This document shows positions 35,303-44,555 of a DNA stretch of 64,000 nt, piece by piece; positions within the stretch are counted from its first letter, which is position 1; each line of letters begins with the position of its first letter. The notes beneath the pieces are model-generated. The model ran no database searches, was not told the origin of the DNA, and was given only the letters and a program-made list of their open reading frames with translations. Location: positions 1 to 64,000 of the forward strand of contig NZ_JAGEVL010000007.1 in the NCBI RefSeq assembly GCF_017583065.1, written 5' to 3'. Origin of the DNA: Staphylococcus shinii. Its GTDB lineage: Bacteria; Bacillota; Bacilli; Staphylococcales; Staphylococcaceae. The position numbers and the translations under genes are program-made.

Positions 35303-36709
35303 ATGTCATTAATTACTGATGATTTTTTACTAAACAATAAAACAGCAGTGAAGTTATATGAAAAGGCGAAAGACCTACCTATATATGATTTCCACTGCCA
35401 TTTAGACCCTAAAGAAATTTATGAAAATAAAAACTATGAAAACATTACACAGCTTTGGTTAGGAGGGGATCATTATAAATGGCGTTTAATGAGAGCTTAC
35501 GGTATTGAAGAAGCATATATCACTGGTAATGCAGATGACTTTGATAAGTTCCAGGCATTTATGCATATGCTGCCGTATTCAATCGTTAACCCGATGTACC
35601 ATTGGTGTGCGCTTGAATTAAAACGTTATTTTAATGAGGATACTGATTTAGATAAAGTAAATGTAAAAAAACTTTATAAAACATTAAACCGTAAATTAGC
35701 TAAGACGTCACACACGCCACAGAATTTAATAAAGCAAAGTAATGTGAAAGTTGTATGTACAACAGATGATCCATGTGATGATTTGAAATATCATCAATTA
35801 TTAAATGAAGATAAAAAAGTAACATTCAAGGTGTGCCCTACATTTAGACCAGATAGCTATGTGTTTTTAAGTAGTGCAACAGTGCAAGAGAAAATAGATA
35901 AATTAGATGAAGCGACTGATTGTGATGTTAGTAATTTAAATAATTATATCGAAGCGTTGAAAGCACGTGTACATTACTTTGATAGACAAGGAGCTAGGAG
36001 TTCGGACCAAAGTTTTGAAAAAACACCACTGATGACAGCTTCGTCTGAAGAAGCTAATGCTATATTCGAAATGTTAGTAAGCGGTCAAAGTGTTTCAGAA
36101 ACTGAACAATATGAATTAGCGGGCTATATTTTAACAGAAATTAGTAAAGTCTATCACGAATTGAATTGGGTAGTTCAGTTCCATTTAGGCCCTACAAGAA
36201 ATAATAATACAAACATGTATGACAAAGTAGGTCCAGACAGTGGTTTCGATAGTGTTGGTGAACAACTCAGTGCTAAAAGATTAAACGCCATGTTAGACCA
36301 CCTTGAACAACATCAAGCACTTTCAGATACTATTATTTACCCAAATAATGGAAATGACCATTTAATGGTACAAGCAACTGCAGGTAACTTTTCAAATAGT
36401 CAACACAAAGTACAGTTAGGTGCAGCATGGTGGTTCAATGATACGAAAGAAGGCATGGAAAAACATTTAGTGGAATATGCTAACGTAGGTTTGTTATCTA
36501 AATTTGTTGGCATGCTTACAGACTCACGCAGTATGATTTCTTATACACGCCATGAGTATTTCAGAAGAATCTTATGTAATTTCTTGGGAGATAAGATTGA
36601 AAAGGGAGAAATTGCATTATCACCATCAACAATCGATCAAATAGTGAAAGATATTTGTTATAACAATGCAGTTAATTTATTCAAAATTGAAGGAGTTAAG
36701 GAGGAATAA
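35303..36709 (+). CDS. uxaC: Glucuronate (uronate) isomerase
   Basis: A 468-residue amidohydrolase-superfamily isomerase converting D-glucuronate to D-fructuronate (or galacturonate to tagaturonate). The metal motif DFHCHLDPKEI lies near residue 30, and HLGPTRNNNTNMYDKVGPD and SRSMISYTRHEYFRR are typical of UxaC. The start is behind AAAAGGAG, 17 bases after the large permease gene. It is the first catabolic step of the operon. Normal length. Confidence 0.95.
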   Translation: MSLITDDFLLNNKTAVKLYEKAKDLPIYDFHCHLDPKEIYENKNYENITQLWLGGDHYKWRLMRAYGIEEAYITGNADDFDKFQAFMHMLPYSIVNPMYHWCALELKRYFNEDTDLDKVNVKKLYKTLNRKLAKTSHTPQNLIKQSNVKVVCTTDDPCDDLKYHQLLNEDKKVTFKVCPTFRPDSYVFLSSATVQEKIDKLDEATDCDVSNLNNYIEALKARVHYFDRQGARSSDQSFEKTPLMTASSEEANAIFEMLVSGQSVSETEQYELAGYILTEISKVYHELNWVVQFHLGPTRNNNTNMYDKVGPDSGFDSVGEQLSAKRLNAMLDHLEQHQALSDTIIYPNNGNDHLMVQATAGNFSNSQHKVQLGAAWWFNDTKEGMEKHLVEYANVGLLSKFVGMLTDSRSMISYTRHEYFRRILCNFLGDKIEKGEIALSPSTIDQIVKDICYNNAVNLFKIEGVKEE

Positions 36710-36711
36710 TT

Positions 36712-37743
36712 ATGGAATTATCATTTCGTTGGTATGGTGAAGATGACCCAGTAACTTTAAAGAATATTAAACAAATTCCAGATATGAAACAAATTGTTAC
36801 GGCGATTTATGATATCCCAGTTGGTGAAGTTTGGACATCTGAAAGAATTTCTCAGTTAAAACAATCTATTGAAGCGGAAGGCTTAAAGTTTGAAGTAGTA
36901 GAAAGTCTGCCGGTTAGTGAAAAAATTAAAATGGGGACGACGGAACGTGATGCTTTAATTGAAAATTATAAAGTATCGTTAAAAAATTTAGCGGCTAATG
37001 GCGTTAAAACAGTCACATATAACTTTATGCCTGTATTTGATTGGACACGTTCACAGTTAGATTATGAACTTGATGATGGCTCTAATACGTTAATTTATAA
37101 ACATGATCAATTGAAAGACATCGATCCTTTAACAACTGATTTGAATTTACCGGGATGGGACGAAAGTTATTCTAGAGCAGAGATGAATCAACTCATTACA
37201 ACATATCGTGAAATGTCAGATGAACAACTGTGGGAAAACTTAAAATATTTCTTAGAAGCAGTGTTGCCAACTGCAATTGAACACGATATTGATTTAGCAA
37301 TTCACCCGGATGATCCACCATGGTCAATTTTTGGTATCCCTCGTATTATCAAGAATAAAGACAGCTATAGACAATTATTAGCTATAAATGATAGTAGACA
37401 TAATGGTATTTGTTTCTGTACTGGATCTCTTGGTTCATTAGCTGAGAATGATTTGCCAAGTATGATTCGTGAATTTGGCGAGCATATTCATTTTGTGCAC
37501 ATGCGTAATGTGAAACGTTTAGATGAATTTTCATTCGTTGAAACAGGGCACTTATCTAAAAATGGATCTGTAGATATGAAAGCAGTTGTAGAAGCCTTAA
37601 GAGATATTGACTTTAAAGGTACAATCAGACCCGATCATGGACGTATGATTTGGGAAGAAACAGGAAAAGCAGGTTATGGGTTGTTCGATAGAGCATTAGG
37701 GGCAACATATATTAATGGTTTAATTGAAGGAGTGAGCAAATAA
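36712..37743 (+). CDS. uxuA: Mannonate dehydratase
   Basis: A 343-residue TIM-barrel enzyme that dehydrates D-mannonate to 2-keto-3-deoxygluconate. Seen: HPDDPPWSIFGIPRI, the metal-binding cysteine in FCTGSLG, HFVHMRNVK and RPDHGRMIW, which hold the metal and catalytic residues of UxuA. It starts with AAGGAGG upstream, two bases after uxaC. Its product needs KdgK, whose gene here carries a stop codon. Confidence 0.95.
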   Translation: MELSFRWYGEDDPVTLKNIKQIPDMKQIVTAIYDIPVGEVWTSERISQLKQSIEAEGLKFEVVESLPVSEKIKMGTTERDALIENYKVSLKNLAANGVKTVTYNFMPVFDWTRSQLDYELDDGSNTLIYKHDQLKDIDPLTTDLNLPGWDESYSRAEMNQLITTYREMSDEQLWENLKYFLEAVLPTAIEHDIDLAIHPDDPPWSIFGIPRIIKNKDSYRQLLAINDSRHNGICFCTGSLGSLAENDLPSMIREFGEHIHFVHMRNVKRLDEFSFVETGHLSKNGSVDMKAVVEALRDIDFKGTIRPDHGRMIWEETGKAGYGLFDRALGATYINGLIEGVSK

Positions 37744-38564
37744 TGACTGAACAATTTAAAAACGTTAATGTCGTTATTACAGGTGCCACAGGCGTAATAG
37801 GTTCAACATTTGTGAAAGCACTTGTAAAAAAAGGCGCGAATGTTGGTATTTTAGGGCGTTCCGAAGAGAAAATTGTGGACTTGCAAAATGAAATTGATAA
37901 AGAAAAAAGACAAACTGTAGCATTAGTCGCAAACGTATTAGATAAAGCGTCGTTACAACAAGCTAAACAAACCTTTAACGATAAATTTGGAAAAATATCT
38001 GTGCTTATTAACGGTGCAGGAGGTAATAACCCAAACGCTACTACTAATGATGAAATGTACGATGAAGATGGTGACAAAACATTCTTTGATTTAACCGAAG
38101 AAGGCGTAGATAAAGTCTTTAAGTTAAACTATACGGGTACATTCTTACCATCACAAGTGTTTGGTAAAGATGTTGTAGAAGTTGAAACTGGGACAATTAT
38201 TAATATATCATCGATGAATGCTTTTACACCATTAACGAAGATTCCAGCATATAGTGGTGCAAAATCATCAGTAAGTAACTTTACGCAGTGGTTGAGCACA
38301 TACTTTGCAGGCCATATACGTGTGAATGCGATTGCACCAGGTTTCTTTGAAACAAACCAAAATAAAGCACTATTACGTAATGAAGATGGTTCATATTCTG
38401 AACGTGCTTCGAAAATTTTATCTCAAACACCAATGAATCGTTTTGGTGAACCTGAAGAAATATTAGGTACACTTTATTGGTTAATGGATAATAATATGAG
38501 TGGCTTTGTTACTGGTATCGTCGTACCAGTCGATGGAGGATTCTCGTCATATTCTGGTGTTTAG
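37743..38564 (+). CDS. D-mannonate oxidoreductase, SDR type
   Basis: A 273-residue short-chain dehydrogenase filling the fructuronate reductase step (fructuronate to mannonate). Motifs: TGATGVIGS, NGAGGNNP, catalytic Ser in NISSMN, Tyr and Lys in YSGAKSSV, and GIVVPVDGGFSSYSGV at the end. Gram-positive operons commonly use this SDR instead of the longer Escherichia coli UxuB. The start codon shares one base with the uxuA stop (TAATG). Last gene of the operon. Confidence 0.9.
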   Translation: MTEQFKNVNVVITGATGVIGSTFVKALVKKGANVGILGRSEEKIVDLQNEIDKEKRQTVALVANVLDKASLQQAKQTFNDKFGKISVLINGAGGNNPNATTNDEMYDEDGDKTFFDLTEEGVDKVFKLNYTGTFLPSQVFGKDVVEVETGTIINISSMNAFTPLTKIPAYSGAKSSVSNFTQWLSTYFAGHIRVNAIAPGFFETNQNKALLRNEDGSYSERASKILSQTPMNRFGEPEEILGTLYWLMDNNMSGFVTGIVVPVDGGFSSYSGV

Positions 38565-39365
38565 AGCAAATTTGTAACTGATTGAGCTATCAGTAAATTG
38601 ACGATGCGAATGAGAATATAATCAAATTTCCCTATGGAAGTTGTCGGCGTCAGTATAGTATCAAAGTTGTGACGTTATAATGAATATGGGACCTAAAACA
38701 TCTCTGACTAGAGAATAAGCATCAATTTCTATTGAAATTATATATATGAACTGTTCTAAAATAGTGGGGCTAAAATAAAAAATACTTTCGTTGGATCTAT
38801 ATCTATCATTTCGATAAGTGTGTCATTTAAATTCTAGTCGTTAACGATTTTGTAACATACTGAAGCCCGGCGGATATTAGAAGTGAGAGACTCCAGGCTG
38901 GAACCATATTATAGGTGAGCGTGCACGGTCAAAATTGTAAAGTTGTTATATAGCAAGGGCTAATCCGTTTTTAATACGCATTAGTCCTTTGTTTTGAGAA
39001 AAAGGGATTTGTGTCCCAAACTCATTGTGCAAGATGACAAAACAAACGTTATAACAACATTATTAATAGTTAATATTCTTGTAGGAGTGTGATACGAAAT
39101 CAACGTTAAGGCAGTTGGTTTCTAATCCACTCTTATTTTTATTGGGAAAGTATGCTGAGTTTAGACGATAAATGTTACATTTAATTAATTTTGTGAATTG
39201 GCGCGAAATGCTTATTTAATGAAACGTTAAACCTAAGAGTGAGTAACTGTTATCATTGTAAAAATAACTACAGATTAATTGCGAAAAAGCATTGATAATA
39301 ATTATCAATTAATCCATAATGTAATGCATATGCACATTTATAATTTATAGATTAGGTGGGATGTT
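38565..39365. other. 800-base stretch without a gene
   Basis: All frames are closed. Contents: a small hairpin ACTGAT-tgagct-ATCAGT right after the operon (38577-38594), GGGGCT and CCCGGCGGATAT blocks near 38770 and 38870 that look like a worn interspersed repeat, and a terminator-like hairpin at 38955-38997 far from any gene end. No conserved protein remnant seen. Confidence 0.5.
38955..38997 (+). terminator. Isolated terminator-like hairpin
   Basis: AAGGGCTAAT pairs with ATTAGTCCTT with one mismatch, then TTGTTTTG. It lies 390 bases past the last gene of the hexuronate operon, so it may end a long 3' region, an unannotated RNA or a lost gene. Confidence 0.65.
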
Positions 39366-41087
39366 GTGAAATCATTTTTGAATTATTATAAGCCATACAA
39401 AGGGTTGTTTTTTATAGATTTTGGTTCTGCCATAGTTGTTGGGTTATTAGAATTAATTTTCCCGCTCATAACAAGTATTTACATAGATCGCTTGTTACCA
39501 ACTAATAATTGGAACCTTATTGTGATTTTTGGATTAGTATTGCTAGGCATCTTTGCTGCTGAATCAGTGCTTAAATTTGTAGTAACATACTGGGGACATA
39601 AATTAGGTACGAATATAGAGCGAGATATGCGGAATGATTTATATAGTCATATTCAAAAATTAAACTTTAAGTATTTCGATAATCAAAAATCTGGAAAATT
39701 AATAGGACGCCTAACCAATGATTTAATGGATATTGGGGAAGCGGCACATCATGGGCCAGAGGATATATTTTTATCTATTATGACTTTGGTGGGTGCGTTT
39801 GTGATTATGTTGACAATTGACGTAAAATTAGCACTAATTACATTCTGTGTTGTGCCAATTGTTTTTATATTAGCTATATATTTCAGTCAAAAAATGTCTC
39901 GAGCATTTAAAGGGCTGTTTGCGAATGTGTCTCGTTTTAATGAATTGATAGCAGATAATGTTGGCGGTATCAGATTAGTTCAAGCATTTACTAATGAGCG
40001 TCATGAACAACAGAAATTCAATCGTATTAATGATAATTTTAGAGCTACCAAATTAAAAGCATATAATTACATGTCGTGGAATATTACGATTAGTCATATT
40101 GCCCAAAAACTAACACTAGTTATCGTGTTAATCGTAGGTAGTTATTTCGTATTACATGGGGACTTGAGTTATGGTGGGATCGTAGCTTTTATTATGATTA
40201 CGAATGTATTGTTTAAACCATTAGAACAAATCAATATGATTATCGAATTATTTCCAAAAGCAATTGCAGGTTTCAACAATTTCAGAGAAATTTTAGCAAT
40301 AGACCCTGAAATACAAGATGATCCACAAGCTACTAAAATGCCCGTGAAACCTGAGACAATTGAGTATAAAGACGTGTCATTTGGCTATGGAGAGACACCC
40401 ATTTTAAATCATATGAATTTAACAATTCATCAAGGTGAGAAGATTGCATTAGTTGGTCCAAGTGGAAGCGGAAAGACTACAATTAGTTCATTATTACCAC
40501 GTTTCTATGAAGTGGATGAAGGTGATATTTTAATAGATGGACAAAGCATTCAATCTATCCAATTAGCATCATTACGTTCAGAAATAGGAGTTGTGCAGCA
40601 AGATGTTTTCTTATTCTCTGGCACGCTAAGGGATAATATTGTCTATGGACATTTAGATGCTGATGAAACACAAATATGGGATGCCATTCGTAACGCGCAA
40701 CTCGAAACGTTTATAAATGAACTACCATTCGGTCTTGATACCCTCGTAGGTGAACGAGGTACAAAATTATCTGGAGGACAGAAGCAACGTATATCGATTG
40801 CTAGAATGTTTTTGAAAGATCCATCTATTATTATTCTAGATGAAGCAACAAGCGCACTAGATATTGAAACAGAAAATAAAATTCAAAAAGCGTTTAAAAA
40901 ACTTTCTGAAGATCGAACTTCTTTAATTATTGCGCACCGGTTATCAACGATTAAAGATGTAGATCGTATAATATTTATTAAAGACGGTCAAATATTGGAA
41001 GAGGGAAGTCATGAAAGCCTCATGAAACAGGATGGTCCTTATAAGCAACTGTATGCATCACAATTTGCGGAAGTTGAGGCATTTTAA
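39366..41087 (+). CDS. ABC exporter, fused membrane and ATPase domains
   Basis: A 573-residue half-transporter of the MsbA/Sav1866/BmrA type; two copies should form a lipid- or drug-exporting dimer. Six transmembrane helices lie within residues 1-310. The ATPase domain has Walker A GPSGSGKTT, the signature LSGGQKQR, Walker B IIILDEATSALD and the switch histidine in IIAHRLST. It starts at GTG behind GGTGGG. It is a single gene; the substrate cannot be deduced. It is not the same protein as AbcA or Sav1866 judged by its N-terminal half. Confidence 0.92.
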   Translation: MKSFLNYYKPYKGLFFIDFGSAIVVGLLELIFPLITSIYIDRLLPTNNWNLIVIFGLVLLGIFAAESVLKFVVTYWGHKLGTNIERDMRNDLYSHIQKLNFKYFDNQKSGKLIGRLTNDLMDIGEAAHHGPEDIFLSIMTLVGAFVIMLTIDVKLALITFCVVPIVFILAIYFSQKMSRAFKGLFANVSRFNELIADNVGGIRLVQAFTNERHEQQKFNRINDNFRATKLKAYNYMSWNITISHIAQKLTLVIVLIVGSYFVLHGDLSYGGIVAFIMITNVLFKPLEQINMIIELFPKAIAGFNNFREILAIDPEIQDDPQATKMPVKPETIEYKDVSFGYGETPILNHMNLTIHQGEKIALVGPSGSGKTTISSLLPRFYEVDEGDILIDGQSIQSIQLASLRSEIGVVQQDVFLFSGTLRDNIVYGHLDADETQIWDAIRNAQLETFINELPFGLDTLVGERGTKLSGGQKQRISIARMFLKDPSIIILDEATSALDIETENKIQKAFKKLSEDRTSLIIAHRLSTIKDVDRIIFIKDGQILEEGSHESLMKQDGPYKQLYASQFAEVEAF

Positions 41088-41105
41088 TTTTGAAGTATAT
41101 AAATA

Positions 41106-41148
41106 AGAAGCGTGCATCACTAGGTTCGAGACCTAATGGTGCACGCTT
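41106..41148. terminator. Hairpin between converging ABC and DeoR genes
   Basis: GAAGCGTGCATCACTAGGT pairs with ACCTAATGGTGCACGCTTC with two mismatches. No long U-run, but the position between converging genes fits a bidirectional terminator. Confidence 0.7.
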
Positions 41149-41195
41149 CAATGTTCTTACAAATAGAAAATGGTGTTAGTAGATTGACTGTGTGG

Positions 41196-41984
41196 CTAGA
41201 ATGTTTCGGATTGTGCATCTGTATTTACTGTAATAAGTTTATTAAAGTGATTATGATAAGCTTCCCAATCAATTTTTGAGTTAGTTTGGTCAGTAATCAA
41301 CACATCGATAATGTCGTTAGGACAAACATGATAAAGCGACACCTTATCGAATTTAGAGCTATCGGTAAGTACATAAATTTGTTTGGCTTGTTTAACCATT
41401 TGTATTTTTGTAGAAGCTAGTGTGTCATTAAAATGCGTAACTCCTTTTTCTAAGTCGATTGCAGGCGTTGCAAGAAATAATTTAGAAGGGTTAAAGTGCT
41501 TAAGCGCTTCGTTTGTCAACATACCATTCAATAAGTAATTGTCTTTATATAAGGTACCACCAGTAACAATTACTTGGTTAGATGTTGATTTTAAAATTGA
41601 AGCAATATGGATGTCATTAGTAATAATTGTTAAATTACTTTTTTGTGCAAGTGCACGTGCAAAATGCAATGTCGTCGATCCAGAATCAATGAACAATGTG
41701 TCATTCGCTTCAATAAATTCAGCTGCTTTTTGACCTATAGCTACCTTTTCATAATAATAGCTAGTTTCACGGTCATCAAAGTTTAATTCATCCCAAACTT
41801 CAGTGTCATTTAATACGACGCCGCCATGTGTCCGTTTGATTTGGTTGTACTGTTCTAATTTATTTAAGTCACGACGAATTGTTGCCTCATGTACATTGAA
41901 TTCATTAGCTAAGGTGTGTATTGTAGCTTTTTTATTAGTTTTTAAAAATGTAATAATATGTTGTTCTCTTTCAGCTGGTAACAT
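41196..41984 (-). CDS. DeoR family regulator of the pentitol locus
   Basis: A 262-residue DeoR/GlpR-type repressor: N-terminal winged helix (LANEFNVHEATIRRDLNKLE and the THGGV wing) and a C-terminal sugar-phosphate-binding domain with IDSGSTTLHFARAL. ATG 41984 sits nine bases behind AGGAGG; a TTG immediately after that site is less likely. It follows the MFS and dehydrogenase genes on the same strand and probably responds to a pentitol or pentulose phosphate. Confidence 0.87.
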   Translation of the reverse strand: MLPAEREQHIITFLKTNKKATIHTLANEFNVHEATIRRDLNKLEQYNQIKRTHGGVVLNDTEVWDELNFDDRETSYYYEKVAIGQKAAEFIEANDTLFIDSGSTTLHFARALAQKSNLTIITNDIHIASILKSTSNQVIVTGGTLYKDNYLLNGMLTNEALKHFNPSKLFLATPAIDLEKGVTHFNDTLASTKIQMVKQAKQIYVLTDSSKFDKVSLYHVCPNDIIDVLITDQTNSKIDWEAYHNHFNKLITVNTDAQSETF

Positions 41985-42024
41985 CGACGACAACCTCCTA
42001 AATATATTGTTTGGTTATTGTTAA

Positions 42025-43263
42025 TTATGATGGATATTCATCATTTTGCATATGTTTTGGCATTTTAATAAAATAAGTCATAAATGTACTGATAAAGTAT
42101 AGAATGGCTAGAACCCAAATGACACCGATTGCTTCTATACTACCGATAAATAGGTAAACAATCATCGGGCCGACAAATACGGGTAAACCGGCGCCTAAAT
42201 TAAGCACGGATAAAGCTGCACCCTTATCTTTTTTAACAAGGGAAGGTACTAATGCAGAAAGTGGTACATATGCTGCAATAAACGCGCCCCAACAGAAACC
42301 AACAATTGTTAATAATACTAAATTACCATCTGTCCAAATTGGGACATAACCCATCAATAATACCGAAATACCGCTACCAATGCCACCGAAATACATTACA
42401 GTGTTACGCCAGCCGATTTTGTCCCCAACAACACCGAAAATAAGATTGAATAAGATATTACCAACAAAAATAGTGGACCATACCGCTAACCATTTTGAAG
42501 TCGGGATGCCAAAAGATGATAAATAGATAGGTAAAAAGACTGGAAACGCGAATTGTGCTGTCGTATTAATTACACGGACAATACCACCTAATAAAACTTT
42601 TGGTTCTTCTGCTACAATAGTCACACCTTTAAATACTTCTTTAAGTTTTTCTAATGCGCTGCCTTGGCTTGAAGGGAGTGTATCTTTATTTAATATTAAA
42701 GTAAAGAACCCACCGAGAACAACCCAAATTAATGAGCTCCATAATGTATTTATGTGGCCTAAATATTCAATTGCCCAAATAGAATAGAGGGCGCCAAGCA
42801 CATTTAAACCACCTGTGAATACAAACCAGAACCAACCTACTGCTGCGCCAAGTGTTTTTTGTTCTGAACGATATGATATCCATACTAAGAATGAGTACGC
42901 AAATAATGGATAGCCCAAACCTCTTAATGCGTATGCTGGTAACATTAGTGCTAAATTTTGAGAAGGAATTGCAAAGCCGACGAAGAAAATTGTACCGATA
43001 ATATAGAAGAATAAACCTAATAACATGGTACGTTTACCGCCAAGCGCTTCCGCAAATACACCACTTAACCAACTTGCTATAGCAACTGTAACTCCGTATG
43101 CAGAGAAGAGTAAGCTTGTTTCTTGAACTGAGAAACCATGTCCATGTAACCAAGGGCTTAGCCAACCGATCTCTAACCCGTCACCCATCATAAAGATGAT
43201 GATACCAATATAGCCCCAAATAATTTGTCGAGGCATACCTAGAATAGAACTTGAATTATTCAT
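42025..43263 (-). CDS. MFS transporter, polyol permease type
   Basis: A 412-residue, 12-helix major facilitator protein resembling ribitol/arabinitol permeases (RbtT/DalT type). Features: the N-terminal GDGLEIGWLSPWLHGHGFS and an MFS loop GVFAEALGGKRTMLLG between helices 2 and 3. It starts behind AAGGTGG. It lies 15 bases after the TarJ-like dehydrogenase in the same transcript, with the kinase gene divergent, so a free pentitol is the likely cargo (inference). Confidence 0.85.
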   Translation of the reverse strand: MNNSSSILGMPRQIIWGYIGIIIFMMGDGLEIGWLSPWLHGHGFSVQETSLLFSAYGVTVAIASWLSGVFAEALGGKRTMLLGLFFYIIGTIFFVGFAIPSQNLALMLPAYALRGLGYPLFAYSFLVWISYRSEQKTLGAAVGWFWFVFTGGLNVLGALYSIWAIEYLGHINTLWSSLIWVVLGGFFTLILNKDTLPSSQGSALEKLKEVFKGVTIVAEEPKVLLGGIVRVINTTAQFAFPVFLPIYLSSFGIPTSKWLAVWSTIFVGNILFNLIFGVVGDKIGWRNTVMYFGGIGSGISVLLMGYVPIWTDGNLVLLTIVGFCWGAFIAAYVPLSALVPSLVKKDKGAALSVLNLGAGLPVFVGPMIVYLFIGSIEAIGVIWVLAILYFISTFMTYFIKMPKHMQNDEYPS

Positions 43264-43278
43264 TTATAAACCACCTTT

Positions 43279-44352
43279 TTATTCATTTTGCCAATGATAT
43301 TGTAAATAAGTTTTCTTCCATCCTTTGTGTGCAGCTGTATCATCTAACGCTACTTTCAAATCATCTGTGTTATAAATATGGTAATATTTGTCAGGAATCA
43401 ATTGTCTTAATGCTTTTTGATATTGTTTGTTACTGAAAGCATTGATAAGTTGTTCGAATTCGCGCTTTGTACTGCGAGAACTGCCTGAAAATGTTAATCC
43501 TTTTTCCAGTACATCTCGTGTGTTGATACCGACACGTTCTTCTGTGACTCCCATTAATACAATATGGCCTTGTCTATCAATTAAATCAATTGCTTGATTA
43601 ATAGCAGATTCTGAGAACTTGCCTCCTGCACATTCAAAGACAGTATGGACTCCACGATGTTGTGCAAAATCATAGTCAAAGACTAAATGAGTCGTTGCAA
43701 AGCTTTCAAAAGCTGCTAATTTTTCTTCAACAGCTCCAAATACTAATAATTGTTCTTGCTCAATACCGTAAATATAATGTAATGCAGTGGCTGCTAAATA
43801 ACCTACTGGACCATCACCGAATATAGCAACCTGAGGAGAGTTATCCGTAGTGATATGTTCAAGCTGATTGATAGGGAATAACGAAACAGAACATAATTCC
43901 GCTAACAAAGCAACATCTTCATCTAAAGTATCAGGTACTTTAACTACATTATCTCCAGGTACAACCAGCTTATCTTGGCATATACCATCAAAGCCGCTTC
44001 CCATAAATAATGCGTGTTCATCATAATTATCTTGATAGGAAGAAGGCGCAAATGATTGTTTACGTAAATAAGAAGGAATATTTGGAACGATGACAACCTT
44101 ATCTCCCTGAATAAAGTCCGGATGCTTGGAATCTTCAACAATACCGATTCCTTCATGAAATAATGCCATAGGTAATTTTTCTGCAAGTGCTTCGGGACGA
44201 CGGTTACCTGTATAATAGCGTAAATCTGCATGACAGACGCTTGCTTTTGTTGGTTTAACGATAATATCTCTATCGTCATAATCATGAATAAGTGTAGCTT
44301 GTTCGAATTGACCAGGTTCAGTTAATCGGAAAGCATTCGATTGAATTTTCAT
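43279..44352 (-). CDS. Zinc-type alcohol dehydrogenase, TarJ-like (ribitol/arabinitol dehydrogenase)
   Basis: A 357-residue medium-chain dehydrogenase. The zinc region reads SVCHADLRYYTGNRR, LFHEGIGIVED and the cofactor loop FGDGPVGYLA; ECAGGK and GSSRSTKREFEQL follow. The layout is that of staphylococcal TarJ (ribulose-5-phosphate reductase of wall teichoic acid synthesis), but no tarI cytidylyltransferase is present. Instead it is coupled with a polyol permease and ribulokinase, so oxidation of ribitol or arabinitol to a pentulose is more likely. It starts behind AAGGAGATG. Confidence 0.83.
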   Translation of the reverse strand: MKIQSNAFRLTEPGQFEQATLIHDYDDRDIIVKPTKASVCHADLRYYTGNRRPEALAEKLPMALFHEGIGIVEDSKHPDFIQGDKVVIVPNIPSYLRKQSFAPSSYQDNYDEHALFMGSGFDGICQDKLVVPGDNVVKVPDTLDEDVALLAELCSVSLFPINQLEHITTDNSPQVAIFGDGPVGYLAATALHYIYGIEQEQLLVFGAVEEKLAAFESFATTHLVFDYDFAQHRGVHTVFECAGGKFSESAINQAIDLIDRQGHIVLMGVTEERVGINTRDVLEKGLTFSGSSRSTKREFEQLINAFSNKQYQKALRQLIPDKYYHIYNTDDLKVALDDTAAHKGWKKTYLQYHWQNE

Positions 44353-44403
44353 ATTTGCGCATCTCCTTGTTTTTTATTGTTCATCTATGTTTATATCGCT
44401 AAT

Positions 44404-44418
44404 AGTAAACGCTTACAT
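44404..44418. promoter_or_regulatory. CcpA box (cre) in the pentitol divergent region
   Basis: Read on the minus strand ATGTAAGCGTTTACT matches WTGNAANCGNWNNCW at every position. It lies about 50 bases upstream of the dehydrogenase gene, a position suited to carbon catabolite repression. Confidence 0.75.
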
Positions 44419-44512
44419 AAGTATTTGTCAAACTATTTTTGCTTTATAATGCATTTATTTGTCGTTTTATGATTTTTTATGTTGATTTTTGTAACAATCT
44501 TAATTATGCTTT

Positions 44513-44527
44513 AAGAAAGCGTTTTCT
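44513..44527. promoter_or_regulatory. Second CcpA-like box before the ribulokinase gene
   Basis: AAGAAAGCGTTTTCT matches the cre consensus with one mismatch and is nearly palindromic (AAGAAAGC/GTTTTCTT). It lies about 30 bases upstream of the kinase start, where it would block transcription. Confidence 0.6.
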
Positions 44528-44555
44528 TATTAGAAAGTGAATGGGGGCTTAAACA

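Noticed and set aside
43944..44285. 113-codon minus-strand frame inside the dehydrogenase gene
   Set aside because: It is a shifted-frame shadow of the dehydrogenase coding region with no ribosome site.
43279..44352. Assigning the dehydrogenase to wall teichoic acid synthesis (tarJ)
   Set aside because: No tarI or other teichoic acid genes are nearby; permease, kinase and cre boxes indicate catabolism.
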